DNA of 64,000 nt from an uncultured Erythrobacter sp. (GTDB lineage Bacteria > Pseudomonadota > Alphaproteobacteria > Sphingomonadales > Sphingomonadaceae): positions 558,001-622,000 of the forward strand of contig CANMIS010000002.1 of the NCBI GenBank assembly GCA_947498065.1. The letters run 5' to 3'. The notes under the pieces were generated by a model. It was not told the origin of the DNA. It saw only the letters and a list, made by a program, of their open reading frames with translations, and did not search any database. Position 1 is the first letter of the stretch. Each line of letters opens with the position of its first letter. Of this stretch, positions 41,705 through 49,863 are shown in pieces. The translations under genes were made by a program, and so were the position numbers.

Positions 41705-42973
41705 ATGGCTGAGGCATATATCATCGATGCGGTGCGCACCCCGCGCGGAATTGGCAAGCAGGGCAAAGGCGCGTTAGCGGCGGAGCATCCGCAGCATCTG
41801 GCCGCGACCGTGATGCGGGCGATCAAGGACCGCAACAGCCTCGACACCAGCACCGTCGATGATGTGATCTGGTCGGTTTCGACTCAGGACGGCATGCAGG
41901 CAGGCGACCTTGGCCGGATGGCTGCGCTTGATGCGGGCTATGACATTACCTCCAGCGGCACGACGCTGGATCGGTTCTGCGGAGGCGGCATTACTTCTGT
42001 CAGCCTGGCGGCGGCTCAAGTGATGAGCGGCATGGAAGATTGCGTGGTTGCTGGCGGGACAGAGATGATGAGCCTGACCGCTGCGATGATGCAGGAGAAG
42101 ATGAAGGCCGGGATCAAGCCGCCGATGATGGGCAGCTACAATGAGCGCCTGCAGAGCGTTCACCCGCAATCGCACCAAGGCATTTGCGGCGATGCGATTG
42201 CCAGCATGGAGGGCTTTACCCGCCAGGAACTTGATGAGGTCGGCCACCGTTCTCAGCAGCGCGCCGCCGCCGCTATTGAAGCGGGCAAGTTTGAAGCGTC
42301 AGTTGTTCCGGTGACGGATGATGCGGGCAATGTTTTGCTGGCAAAAGATGAGTATCCGCGCCCAGAGACTACGTTGGACGGTCTTGCAGAACTTCAGCCT
42401 GCCTTCGCAAAAATCGCCGATGTTCCGCTGGATGCGAATGGCACGACGTTTCGCGGTCTGATCAATCAGAAATACCCTGATCTTGAGATCGAGCACTTCC
42501 ACCATGCAGGCAACAGCTCCGGCGTGGTCGATGGGGCGGCGGCCGTTCTGGTTGCGAGCAAGGATTACGCGCAGAAAAACGGTCTGAAGCCGCGCGCACG
42601 CATCGTCGCGACCGCGAATATGGGCGATGATCCAACGCTGATGCTCAACGCGCCAGTGCCAGCGGCGAAGAAGGTGCTCGAGAAAGCGGGCCTGACGAAG
42701 GACGACATCGATCTGTTTGAGATCAATGAGGCGTTCGCGGTTGTAGCGGCCAAGTTCGTCCGCGACCTTGAGCTGGATTGGGACAAGGTCAATGTGAACG
42801 GCGGATCTATCGCGCTCGGTCACCCGATTGGCGCAACTGGATCGATCCTGATCGGCACCGTGGTTGATGAGCTGGAGCGACAAGACAAGCGCTACGGCCT
42901 CGTCACGATGTGCGCGGCGGGCGGTATGGCGCCAGCCATCATCGTTGAGCGCGTCACCGACTTCGTCGATTGA
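41705..42973 (+). CDS. Acetyl-CoA acyltransferase (thiolase)
   Basis: A 422-residue thiolase with all catalytic elements: the nucleophile in LDRFCGGGITSVSLA, the Asn region FEINEAFAVVAAKF, the His region NVNGGSIALGHPIGATGS and the second Cys in TMCAAGGMAP. It cleaves 3-ketoacyl-CoA with CoA. The true start is the ATG at 41705 behind GGAAGAGGAAATC; the 221-codon upstream extension in the track is antisense to the hydratase. A second thiolase-like gene follows after 7 bases. Confidence 0.95.
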   Translation: MAEAYIIDAVRTPRGIGKQGKGALAAEHPQHLAATVMRAIKDRNSLDTSTVDDVIWSVSTQDGMQAGDLGRMAALDAGYDITSSGTTLDRFCGGGITSVSLAAAQVMSGMEDCVVAGGTEMMSLTAAMMQEKMKAGIKPPMMGSYNERLQSVHPQSHQGICGDAIASMEGFTRQELDEVGHRSQQRAAAAIEAGKFEASVVPVTDDAGNVLLAKDEYPRPETTLDGLAELQPAFAKIADVPLDANGTTFRGLINQKYPDLEIEHFHHAGNSSGVVDGAAAVLVASKDYAQKNGLKPRARIVATANMGDDPTLMLNAPVPAAKKVLEKAGLTKDDIDLFEINEAFAVVAAKFVRDLELDWDKVNVNGGSIALGHPIGATGSILIGTVVDELERQDKRYGLVTMCAAGGMAPAIIVERVTDFVD

Positions 42974-42980
42974 TCCGCGC

Positions 42981-44510
42981 ATGACAATTGCCGACAACAC
43001 GCCGGTTATCATCGGCGCCGGCCAATATTCCGAACAGGTCCAGAAAGCGGGCTATGAAGCGCTCTCTTACATGGACTTGGGCGGAAGGGCGCTGGCCGCT
43101 GCGATCACCGATAGCATGGCGAGCGGCAATGTCGCGGCGGCAATTGATACGCTCGCGGCGATCCGCGCGTTTGAGATCTCGCGCCCGGACCGAAAGCCGC
43201 CCTTTGGCGGGTCAGACAATGTCCCGCGCAGCTTTGCCAAGCGCGTCGGCGCGGACCCGCAGCGCGCGATCCTTTCGACCACTGGCGGGCAATACAACCA
43301 GCATTTGGTTGGCGAATTTGCGCGCGACATTGCCACTGGCAAGTCGGAATGCGCGGCAATCGTGGGATCAGAGGCGATTTCCACCGTGCTGGCTTTGGCG
43401 GCAAAGGGAGAAAAGCCGGATTGGTCGGAAGAGGTGGGCGGCCAGCTGGAAGATCGCGGGTTCGGCAATGACGGCCTCATGGAGCTGGGCCTGTTCGCGC
43501 ACGGCGCGACCGGTGCGATCCCGCTTTACGCTCTGGCTGAGAATGCGCGGCGCGCCAAGACAGGCAAGAGCCTCAATGAATATCGCCGCGAGATTGGCGA
43601 GCTGTTTGCGCCGTTCACGAAAGTCGCGGCGAGCAATCCGCACGCAGCGGCTCCCAAAGAACGAACAGCAGAAGAACTGGCGACAATCACCGAGCGCAAC
43701 CGGATTGTCGCAGAGCCCTATGCGCGGATGACGGTAGCGCGCGATCAGGTGAACCAGGCCGCCGCTATCATCATCGCCAGTGCCGGCAAAGCGCGCGAGC
43801 TGGGCGTGCCCGAAGACCAATGGGTGCACATCCATGCGGTCTCATCGGCGACTGAGCTAGAGCTGTCTCAGCGTCCCGATCTGTCGGCCAATCCCGCCTC
43901 CATCGCCAGCGTCCAAGCGGCCTTGGCCCGCGCAGGCAAGAGCATGGCAGACATGCAATTTCTCGATTTCTACTCCTGCTTTGCGATCCCTGTGTTCAAT
44001 CAGTGCGAGCATTTCGGCATCGCGCATGATGATCCGCGCGGCCTGACACTGACCGGCGGACTGCCGTTCTTTGGCGGGGCTGGTAACAATTATTCCGCCC
44101 ACGCCATTTGCGAGGCTGTAGAGCGCGTCCGCAGCAATCGCGGCGCATATGCTTTGGTGGGCGCGAACGGCGGCTGGATGAGTAAATATGCGACCGGTGT
44201 CTATTCCACGGAACCGGCGGATTGGTCTGATGGTGACCGGTTTGAAAAACTGCCCATGGCCACAAATGCGGTGCCGCGCGGCGAGGGACCTTTCGATAGC
44301 GCGACGGTCGAAACTTACACCATCAACCACTCAAAAACGGGCAGCGATGTTATCTGGCTGGGTCGGAATGCTGATGGCGAGCGGGTAAGCGGCAATGCGG
44401 ACCTCAGCGATGAGGCAACTGCAAAGGCCTTTCTCGGTGGGCAGCCGTTCGGCGTTAAACTGTCCGTCACTCAGGATGAGCGCAGGCGCAATATTGGGCG
44501 TGTGGTCTAG
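42981..44510 (+). CDS. Thiolase-superfamily protein lacking canonical catalytic residues
   Basis: A 509-residue SCP2-thiolase-like protein (MTIADNTPVIIGAGQYSEQV). The fold motifs align with thiolases, but where the nucleophilic Cys loop should be it reads LSTTGGQYNQHLV, where the NEAFA region should be it reads FYSCFAIPVFNQ, where GHPxGATG is expected it has FFGGAGNNYSAHA, and the C-terminal Cys loop is ALVGANGGWMSKYATGVYS. It therefore probably has different chemistry or a non-catalytic role. A C-terminal ~90-residue extension follows. It is 7 bases behind the canonical thiolase and is likely co-translated. The ATG at 42981 is chosen over the upstream extension, which is the thiolase gene in another frame. 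Confidence 0.85.
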   Translation: MTIADNTPVIIGAGQYSEQVQKAGYEALSYMDLGGRALAAAITDSMASGNVAAAIDTLAAIRAFEISRPDRKPPFGGSDNVPRSFAKRVGADPQRAILSTTGGQYNQHLVGEFARDIATGKSECAAIVGSEAISTVLALAAKGEKPDWSEEVGGQLEDRGFGNDGLMELGLFAHGATGAIPLYALAENARRAKTGKSLNEYRREIGELFAPFTKVAASNPHAAAPKERTAEELATITERNRIVAEPYARMTVARDQVNQAAAIIIASAGKARELGVPEDQWVHIHAVSSATELELSQRPDLSANPASIASVQAALARAGKSMADMQFLDFYSCFAIPVFNQCEHFGIAHDDPRGLTLTGGLPFFGGAGNNYSAHAICEAVERVRSNRGAYALVGANGGWMSKYATGVYSTEPADWSDGDRFEKLPMATNAVPRGEGPFDSATVETYTINHSKTGSDVIWLGRNADGERVSGNADLSDEATAKAFLGGQPFGVKLSVTQDERRRNIGRVV

Positions 44511-44567
44511 CGGCGCTTGGCGAGGGCCAGCCCCAAGCGATCCATTCAAAATCGGTGCGTTTGCCCT

Positions 44568-44596
44568 TTGACAAATCCCTGCGAACAGCGTATTTA
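44568..44596 (+). promoter_or_regulatory. Strong sigma70-type promoter for hppD
   Basis: A perfect -35 TTGACA (44568-44573), 17-bp spacer and TATTTA -10 (44591-44596) lie about 40 bases before the hppD ATG. Confidence 0.7.
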
Positions 44597-44613
44597 GTTA
44601 CAAACGTAACCAA
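44594..44613. promoter_or_regulatory. Operator-like dyad overlapping the hppD promoter
   Basis: TTAGTTAC-AAAC-GTAACCAA has 8-bp arms with one mismatch and begins inside the -10 hexamer, covering the expected transcription start. A repressor bound here would block hppD. Candidate regulators of the tyrosine/homogentisate pathway are not in the window. Confidence 0.55.
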
Positions 44614-44636
44614 TTAACTCTTGAGTAGGCGCGCAC

Positions 44637-45758
44637 ATGACCAAGCATCCAACTGATCTGTTCGACAACCCAGCTGGCCTTGATGGCTTTGAGTTTGTTG
44701 AGTTTTGCGCTCCTGAAAAGGGCGTGCTGGAGCCTGTTTTTGAAGCCATGGGCTTTACCCATGTGGCCACTCACCGCTCTAAAGATGTCGATCTGTGGCG
44801 TCAGGGCGGCATCAATCTAATCGTGAATTACGAACCGCGCAGCGCCGCTTGGTACTTTGCGCGCGAACACGGCCCTGGCGCTTGCGGCATGGGTTTCCGT
44901 GTGCGTGATGCCGCCGCTGCTTATGAGCATGTTTTGGAGCAGGGCGCAGAGCCTGTTGCCAATGCTCCTGGCCCGATGGAGCTCAGCATTCCGGCCATTC
45001 GCGGAATTGGCGGATCGATCCTCTATCTGATCGATCGCTATGCTGATGACGCGGGCGAAGGCCTGTCTATTTACGACATCGACTTTGAATACCTGCCCGG
45101 CGTCGAAAAGCACCCTGAGGGTTGCGGTTTCCAACTGATCGATCACCTGACGCACAACGTCTATGGCGGACGGATGGCCTATTGGGCTGATTTCTACGAG
45201 AAGCTCTTCAACTTCCAGGAAATCCGTTATTTCGACATCAAGGGCGAATATACCGGCCTTACTTCGAAGGCGCTCACCGCACCCGATGGCAAAATTCGCA
45301 TCCCGCTGAATGAGGAAGGCGAAAACGGCAAGGGGCAGATCGAGGAATATCTGCGCGAATATAACGGCGAAGGCATTCAGCACATTGCCCTGATCTGTGA
45401 TGATCTGGTTGCGTGTTGGGACCGTCTTAAGCAGCTGGATGTGCCGTTCATGACCGCGCCGCCTGAGACATATTATCAGATGCTGTCGGAACGCCTGCCG
45501 GGCCACGGTCAAGACGAAGCGGCGCTTAAGTCGCGCGGAATATTGCTAGATGGAACGACCGAAGGCGGCAGCCCTCGCTTGCTGCTTCAGATCTTTGCAG
45601 AGCCGCGCATTGGCCCGGTCTTCTTCGAATTCATCCAGCGCGTGGGTGATTACAAAGACGGTTTTGGCGAGGGTAATTTCAAAGCTCTGTTTGAGAGCAT
45701 TGAGCGCGATCAGGTCGCGCGCGGTGTTCTGGATGTAGAGAAAGAGCCGGCTGAATGA
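44637..45758 (+). CDS. hppD: 4-hydroxyphenylpyruvate dioxygenase
   Basis: A 373-residue Fe(II) dioxygenase converting 4-hydroxyphenylpyruvate to homogentisate in tyrosine degradation. Two VOC domains are present; the iron ligands are visible as His in [12 protein letters not shown], His in [11 protein letters not shown] and Glu in [11 protein letters not shown]. Normal bacterial length (~360). Controlled by the promoter/operator described upstream, and its stop overlaps the next gene's ATG (ATGA). tyrB at 49.9 kb supplies its substrate. Homogentisate dioxygenase is not in the window. Confidence 0.96.
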   Translation: MTKHPTDLFDNPAGLDGFEFVEFCAPEKGVLEPVFEAMGFTHVATHRSKDVDLWRQGGINLIVNYEPRSAAWYFAREHGPGACGMGFRVRDAAAAYEHVLEQGAEPVANAPGPMELSIPAIRGIGGSILYLIDRYADDAGEGLSIYDIDFEYLPGVEKHPEGCGFQLIDHLTHNVYGGRMAYWADFYEKLFNFQEIRYFDIKGEYTGLTSKALTAPDGKIRIPLNEEGENGKGQIEEYLREYNGEGIQHIALICDDLVACWDRLKQLDVPFMTAPPETYYQMLSERLPGHGQDEAALKSRGILLDGTTEGGSPRLLLQIFAEPRIGPVFFEFIQRVGDYKDGFGEGNFKALFESIERDQVARGVLDVEKEPAE

Positions 45759-46327
45759 GCGCGGCCGGTAACTCGCATCCCGTGAAACTTGGCGGCGTCC
45801 ATCACGTGGCCTATCGCTGCAAGGACGCCAAAGAGACGGTCGAATGGTACGCCCGCGTCATGGGCATGGAATACACCACGGCTTTTGCCGAGGACCATGT
45901 CCCGTCGACCGGCGATTACGACCCCTACATGCATGTCTTCCTCGATGCGGGGAATGGCAACATCTTGGCGTTCTTTGAGCTGCCGAATCAGCCCGATATG
46001 GGCCGCGATGAGAACACGCCGGCCTGGGTCCAGCATTTGGCCTTCCGGGTCAGCAGCGAGGCTGAATTGCTCGCGGCAAAGGAACATGTTGAGGCGCAAG
46101 GCATCGACGTACTCGGCCCCACACACCACGGCATATTCAAATCGATCTACTTCTTCGATCCAAACGGCCACCGCGTTGAACTCGCCGCCGATATTGGCAC
46201 AGACGAGCAATATGCGGAGCTGAAACGGGTTGCCCCGCTGATGCTGGATGAGTGGTCAGAGACGAAAAAAGCCCCGCGTCATGCCGATTGGCTGCATGAA
46301 TTGGCGCGCAAAGAGCACGGCGCGTAA
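45755..46327 (+). CDS. VOC family metalloprotein coupled to hppD
   Basis: A 190-residue vicinal-oxygen-chelate protein: [20 protein letters not shown] begins a first beta-alpha unit, with VQHLAFRV and [12 protein letters not shown] completing the metal-site pattern (His, His, Glu). The C-terminal ~35 residues form a helical extension ending [15 protein letters not shown]. It is translationally coupled to hppD, so a role in aromatic ring catabolism or in detoxifying a pathway intermediate is likely. It is too short for a second HPPD and not clearly a glyoxalase. Substrate unknown. Confidence 0.8.
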   Translation: MSAAGNSHPVKLGGVHHVAYRCKDAKETVEWYARVMGMEYTTAFAEDHVPSTGDYDPYMHVFLDAGNGNILAFFELPNQPDMGRDENTPAWVQHLAFRVSSEAELLAAKEHVEAQGIDVLGPTHHGIFKSIYFFDPNGHRVELAADIGTDEQYAELKRVAPLMLDEWSETKKAPRHADWLHELARKEHGA

Positions 46328-46343
46328 GCTAAGGGGCTTACGC
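46322..46343 (+). other. Hairpin spanning the stop codon of the VOC gene
   Basis: GCGTAAGC-N6-GCTTACGC, a perfect 8-bp stem, includes the TAA stop of the VOC gene. It lacks an adjacent T-run; it could stabilise the hppD mRNA end or act as a weak terminator. Confidence 0.4.
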
Positions 46344-46482
46344 AGCCGGTTTCACATTGTTTTAAAAGCGTAAATTCCGCAATCTGGCCGATACGCAAGT
46401 GCAGCATTTGCGCGAGAATGCTTACTTCGCCTTAACCAGTTGCATCTATTGGGTTTCCTTCGATCTCGGAGCGTAAACGCCA

Positions 46483-48426
46483 ATGGCGAAGCTATCAGCC
46501 TCAATGACTTCCAAAACTGCCTCGGCGGTGCAGGAGATCTATAGGCCGATTATCCGTGGTTATTTCGCGGTCTTTGCCGCCTATTACCTGCTGCTCCTGC
46601 CGACTAACTTCATGTATTATCAGGGGCTTGATCTCTGGTCTGTGGTCGGCATTGCGTCGCTCACTTCCGCGGTTGCTGTCGCCGGCTTCTTTCGATTGCG
46701 CACAAAGGTCAGCATCGAACTGCTCGAGCGGCTGCTGGTAGTTCTGAACTTCCTGGTGGTCATGAACGTCGTGGTCACGCTCAATCTGATGTTTGCGCCA
46801 GAAAAGCTCGTTTACTTCGTGATCCTGGTCATGCTGTTCGCTCTTGCGAGCGTGAGCACCCGGCAATCCGTGCTTTCGATCGTCTTTTCGTGCCTCGCGT
46901 TTCTCACTTTCGTCCCGCGCATCGGAGCGGGTGATCAAGCGACCTATGGTTTCCTGACGTTTGGCGCGATCATGGCCTCGGTCTCGATCACCTACTACTT
47001 GCGCAAGGCGATCACTTACATCGCCACGGCAAAGCTCGATGCGGAAGATCAGCTGGAAGAGGCCCGAGTGGTTGGCGAGAGCCTGAGGCACAAGTCGCTC
47101 TCAGACAGCCTCACTGGCCTGCCCAATCGGCGCGCTTTCTTTGAGGCCCTGCGCAAATCCAAACACGAAGTCACCCGCCACGAAAAAGAGAGCCGCGACG
47201 ATCCACGGGCGCCGGTTCAAAACCTGTGGCTGATCTTGGTTGATCTTGATGGTTTCAAAGCGGTCAATGATGTCCACGGCCATTTGGTCGGCGATTTGCT
47301 GCTGAAGGAAGTCTCCAACCGGCTGAGCGCGCATTGCGGCGAGACAGCGCATGTCAGCCGGATGGGTGGGGACGAATTTAACATCATCCTTAAGTCCAGC
47401 GGGGACGAGACAGTCATCAAGGGGTGGTGCGATGAGCTGCTTGAAGAGCTTGCCAAATCCTATGTGATCGAAGGGCGCTATGTGCGCATTTCTGGATCCA
47501 TGGGCTGCAAGATGATGGATTTGACCCAAGGCGCGCGCTCGCAAATCAACGAGGCCGATTACGCTTTGATGGCGGCCAAAAAGCAGGGCAAGAACCGTTC
47601 GGTCATCTTTACCGCGGCTCACGCGAAGCAGGCGGATGAGCGCTATAAGGTCGAGCAGGCGCTGCGCTTTGCCAGCCTGCCGGATGAGATTGAGCTGCTT
47701 TACCAACCGCAAGTGGACCTGCGCCAAAACCGGATCGTCAGGGCGGAGGCTCTGGCGCGCTGGTCGAGCCCGATCATTGGCGATGTCGAGCCGAGCAAAT
47801 TCATCAAGGTCGCCGAAGAAAGCGGCCTCATCACGCAGATCACACTGACGGTCGTCGAACAGGCGTTCCGCACGCTGTCCCTGTGGGCAGCCCCGGTGCC
47901 GATCGCAATCAACCTGTCCTGCCATGACCTGATCAGCGATCCGAGCATTGATCAGATTATCGACATGGCCCGCGAGTTCAAAATTGACCCGACCTTGGTC
48001 GAATTTGAGGTGACCGAGACAGCGATGATGATCGATCTCGACAAGGCGACCACCAATCTCAAGCGCCTATCCGAAATGGGCTTCTCCATCGCTCTGGATG
48101 ATTTTGGCACTGGCTATTCCAATTTCAGCTATCTGCGGCGTCTGCCGATTGAAAAGCTGAAGGTGGACCGGTCGCTGATGGAAAACTCTGGCGATCCGAT
48201 GACAGAGAAGGTCCTTTTCTCGCTGGCGGGTATGGCGCGCACCTTGGGTGTGGAATGCCTGCTTGAAGGGATTGAGAGCGAGGTCGACCTGCTGGTCGCC
48301 AAACGCGTGGGGGCCGATGCGGTCCAAGGTTTTCTGTTTGGCCAGCCAATGAGCGTGGGCGAGCTTAGCAAGGTCTTGGAAAACGAAGCGCGAGAAAAGG
48401 CGAGCCCCGCAACCGTCACTCAGTGA
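46483..48426 (+). CDS. GGDEF-EAL cyclic-di-GMP enzyme with membrane sensor
   Basis: A 647-residue protein with about six N-terminal helices (residues ~25-190), a GGDEF domain with intact RMGGDEFNIIL, and an EAL domain with RAEALARWSS, EFEVTETAMM, LDDFGTGYSNFSYL and LLEGIESEVD. All usual EAL metal/catalytic motifs appear present, so phosphodiesterase activity is likely; the GGDEF motif is intact too. No RxxD inhibitory site precedes GGDEF. A Lys/Glu-rich insert lies early in the GGDEF domain (KHEVTRHEKESRDD). Monocistronic; controls the motile/sessile switch in general. Confidence 0.94.
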   Translation: MAKLSASMTSKTASAVQEIYRPIIRGYFAVFAAYYLLLLPTNFMYYQGLDLWSVVGIASLTSAVAVAGFFRLRTKVSIELLERLLVVLNFLVVMNVVVTLNLMFAPEKLVYFVILVMLFALASVSTRQSVLSIVFSCLAFLTFVPRIGAGDQATYGFLTFGAIMASVSITYYLRKAITYIATAKLDAEDQLEEARVVGESLRHKSLSDSLTGLPNRRAFFEALRKSKHEVTRHEKESRDDPRAPVQNLWLILVDLDGFKAVNDVHGHLVGDLLLKEVSNRLSAHCGETAHVSRMGGDEFNIILKSSGDETVIKGWCDELLEELAKSYVIEGRYVRISGSMGCKMMDLTQGARSQINEADYALMAAKKQGKNRSVIFTAAHAKQADERYKVEQALRFASLPDEIELLYQPQVDLRQNRIVRAEALARWSSPIIGDVEPSKFIKVAEESGLITQITLTVVEQAFRTLSLWAAPVPIAINLSCHDLISDPSIDQIIDMAREFKIDPTLVEFEVTETAMMIDLDKATTNLKRLSEMGFSIALDDFGTGYSNFSYLRRLPIEKLKVDRSLMENSGDPMTEKVLFSLAGMARTLGVECLLEGIESEVDLLVAKRVGADAVQGFLFGQPMSVGELSKVLENEAREKASPATVTQ

Positions 48427-48489
48427 CGAAGGGCATCGCCAGCGCGCGACCATCGCCGCGCGGCCTGTTTCAATATTCTTGAAAGATGG

Positions 48490-48580
48490 TGGCGGAGACG
48501 GAGGGATTCGAACCCTCGATACCCGTAGTAGGTATGGTTCCTTAGCAGGGAACTGGTTTCAGCCACTCACCCACGTCTCC
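48490..48580 (-). tRNA. tRNA-Ser (GCT anticodon)
   Basis: A 91-nt class II tRNA on the minus strand: acceptor GGAGACG pairs with CGTCTCC, discriminator G, encoded CCA. The anticodon loop CTGCTAA reads GCT (Ser AGC/AGT codons). The long variable arm CCATACCTACTACGGGTATCG and T-loop TTCGAATC fit serine. Confidence 0.95.
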
Positions 48581-48897
48581 GCAACGCTCGCACTGCGTTT
48601 TCGCTGCGAAGGCGCGCTATAGGCGCGGCGATTGCCAGCGGCAAGGTACCTCTTTTCAAAAAATTGGCGACGGGCAGCGGATGGCGCGGTTCTATCGGGC
48701 GGCGCAGGCGGGCTCGCGCGGTGAATATGCATATGGGGCGAGCGCCAAACCGCCCCATTTGCGCGATCCATCGGGAAATCGATTCGGTTCATCGTGTTTT
48801 CGATTCGATTCATCGCCGGGCAATTGTCGGACGTGCAGCAAAGGACTCTGCTTGGCCCTGAACAGGCCTGAAAACGGCAATAGGAAGGTTAAACCTG
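48581..48897. other. 317-bp gap between tRNA-Ser and eipA
   Basis: No credible gene. It contains the tRNA-Ser promoter region (minus strand) and the eipA control region with the phased motif annotated separately. Short overlapping ORFs on both strands here have no gene-like features. Confidence 0.5.
48764..48815 (+). promoter_or_regulatory. Three CGRTYCATCG motifs phased at 21 bp upstream of eipA
   Basis: CGATCCATCG (48764), CGGTTCATCG (48785) and CGATTCATCG (48806) start exactly 21 bases apart, two helical turns, so all face the same side of the DNA. The last two extend to a 16-base near-identical repeat (TCGATTCGRTTCATCG). They lie 83-134 bases before the eipA ATG. This is the arrangement expected for cooperative binding of a response-regulator-type activator; the factor is unknown. 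Confidence 0.6.
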
Positions 48898-49773
48898 ATG
48901 GTTTTACAGCAGCTGATCACCCGCACAGGTCTCGCATTTGCGGGAAGTATCGCGCTTTTGAGCGCCCCTTTGGCTGCCCAAGGGGTGGAAACATTCGATC
49001 CTGATGAGGCTTATGATGCCTCGGCCCAGGCCGATCTGGCGCCAATCGATGGCGATTTGGACTCTGCCAGCGCCGCAGCTACAGGCAGCAATGCGCCCGT
49101 GCCGGTGCCAGCGAGTAATGGCACTTCGACGCAGTGGGGCGTCTCATCACCCGCGTCCCAGCCAGCGCAGCCGACTTTTGACGATGAGTTCGCGACATAT
49201 TCCAGTGACACACAGACGGCCCCTGAATGGTCGAACCCAGATCCTGCCGGTGAGGTGGGCGCTGATCCAACGATCCAAGCGGCCAATGCCGATACTTACG
49301 GCGAAGATGATCTGATCGGCGCGGCTGAGGGCGTATTCGGTAAAGGTGCAGAGGGCCTGGCTGGACTGATTGAAGACCTTCTTAAGAAACAGGGCGAGCC
49401 CAACGGCTATATCATCGGCCGCGAGGCTGGCGGCGCGTTCATCGTCGGCGCGCGCTATGGCTCTGGCACATTGCACCACAAGATCGAAGGCGAGCGGAAA
49501 GTCTATTGGACTGGTCCATCGATTGGTTTTGATGCTGGCGCCAATGCAGGCAACACCTTTGTGCTGGTCTATAACCTCCACGATACCGAGGAGCTGTACG
49601 AGCGCTATCCAGCGGGCGAAGGCCAAGCCTATCTCGTGGGCGGTATGCACGCGAGCTACATGCGCAAGGGCGACGTTGTGTTGATCCCAATCAGGGTTGG
49701 CGCTGGCCTGCGGCTGGGCGTTAACGCGGGCTATATGAAGTTTTCCAAGAAGCAGCGCTGGCTACCGTTCTAA
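48898..49773 (+). CDS. eipA: EipA/DUF1134 envelope protein
   Basis: A 291-residue secreted protein: signal peptide (ITRTGLAFAGSIALLSAPLAAQG), a ~120-residue low-complexity Asp/Ala/Pro/Ser linker, and the DUF1134 domain from about residue 165 (YIIGREAGGAFIVGARYGSG, VYWTGPSIGFDAGANAG, LVGGMHASYMRKGDVVLIP). In Brucella the family member EipA supports cell-envelope integrity. The linker is longer than I expect for the family. GGAAGG lies upstream of the ATG, and the promoter region has the phased motif. Confidence 0.87.
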   Translation: MVLQQLITRTGLAFAGSIALLSAPLAAQGVETFDPDEAYDASAQADLAPIDGDLDSASAAATGSNAPVPVPASNGTSTQWGVSSPASQPAQPTFDDEFATYSSDTQTAPEWSNPDPAGEVGADPTIQAANADTYGEDDLIGAAEGVFGKGAEGLAGLIEDLLKKQGEPNGYIIGREAGGAFIVGARYGSGTLHHKIEGERKVYWTGPSIGFDAGANAGNTFVLVYNLHDTEELYERYPAGEGQAYLVGGMHASYMRKGDVVLIPIRVGAGLRLGVNAGYMKFSKKQRWLPF

Positions 49774-49863
49774 GCAAAACGTGATTTGTTCCGCATAACT
49801 CAGCTGCAATAGCGCAAAAGCTGGTTGCGGCATTGCTCGCCACGCGGCATTGCGCATGGCGTT

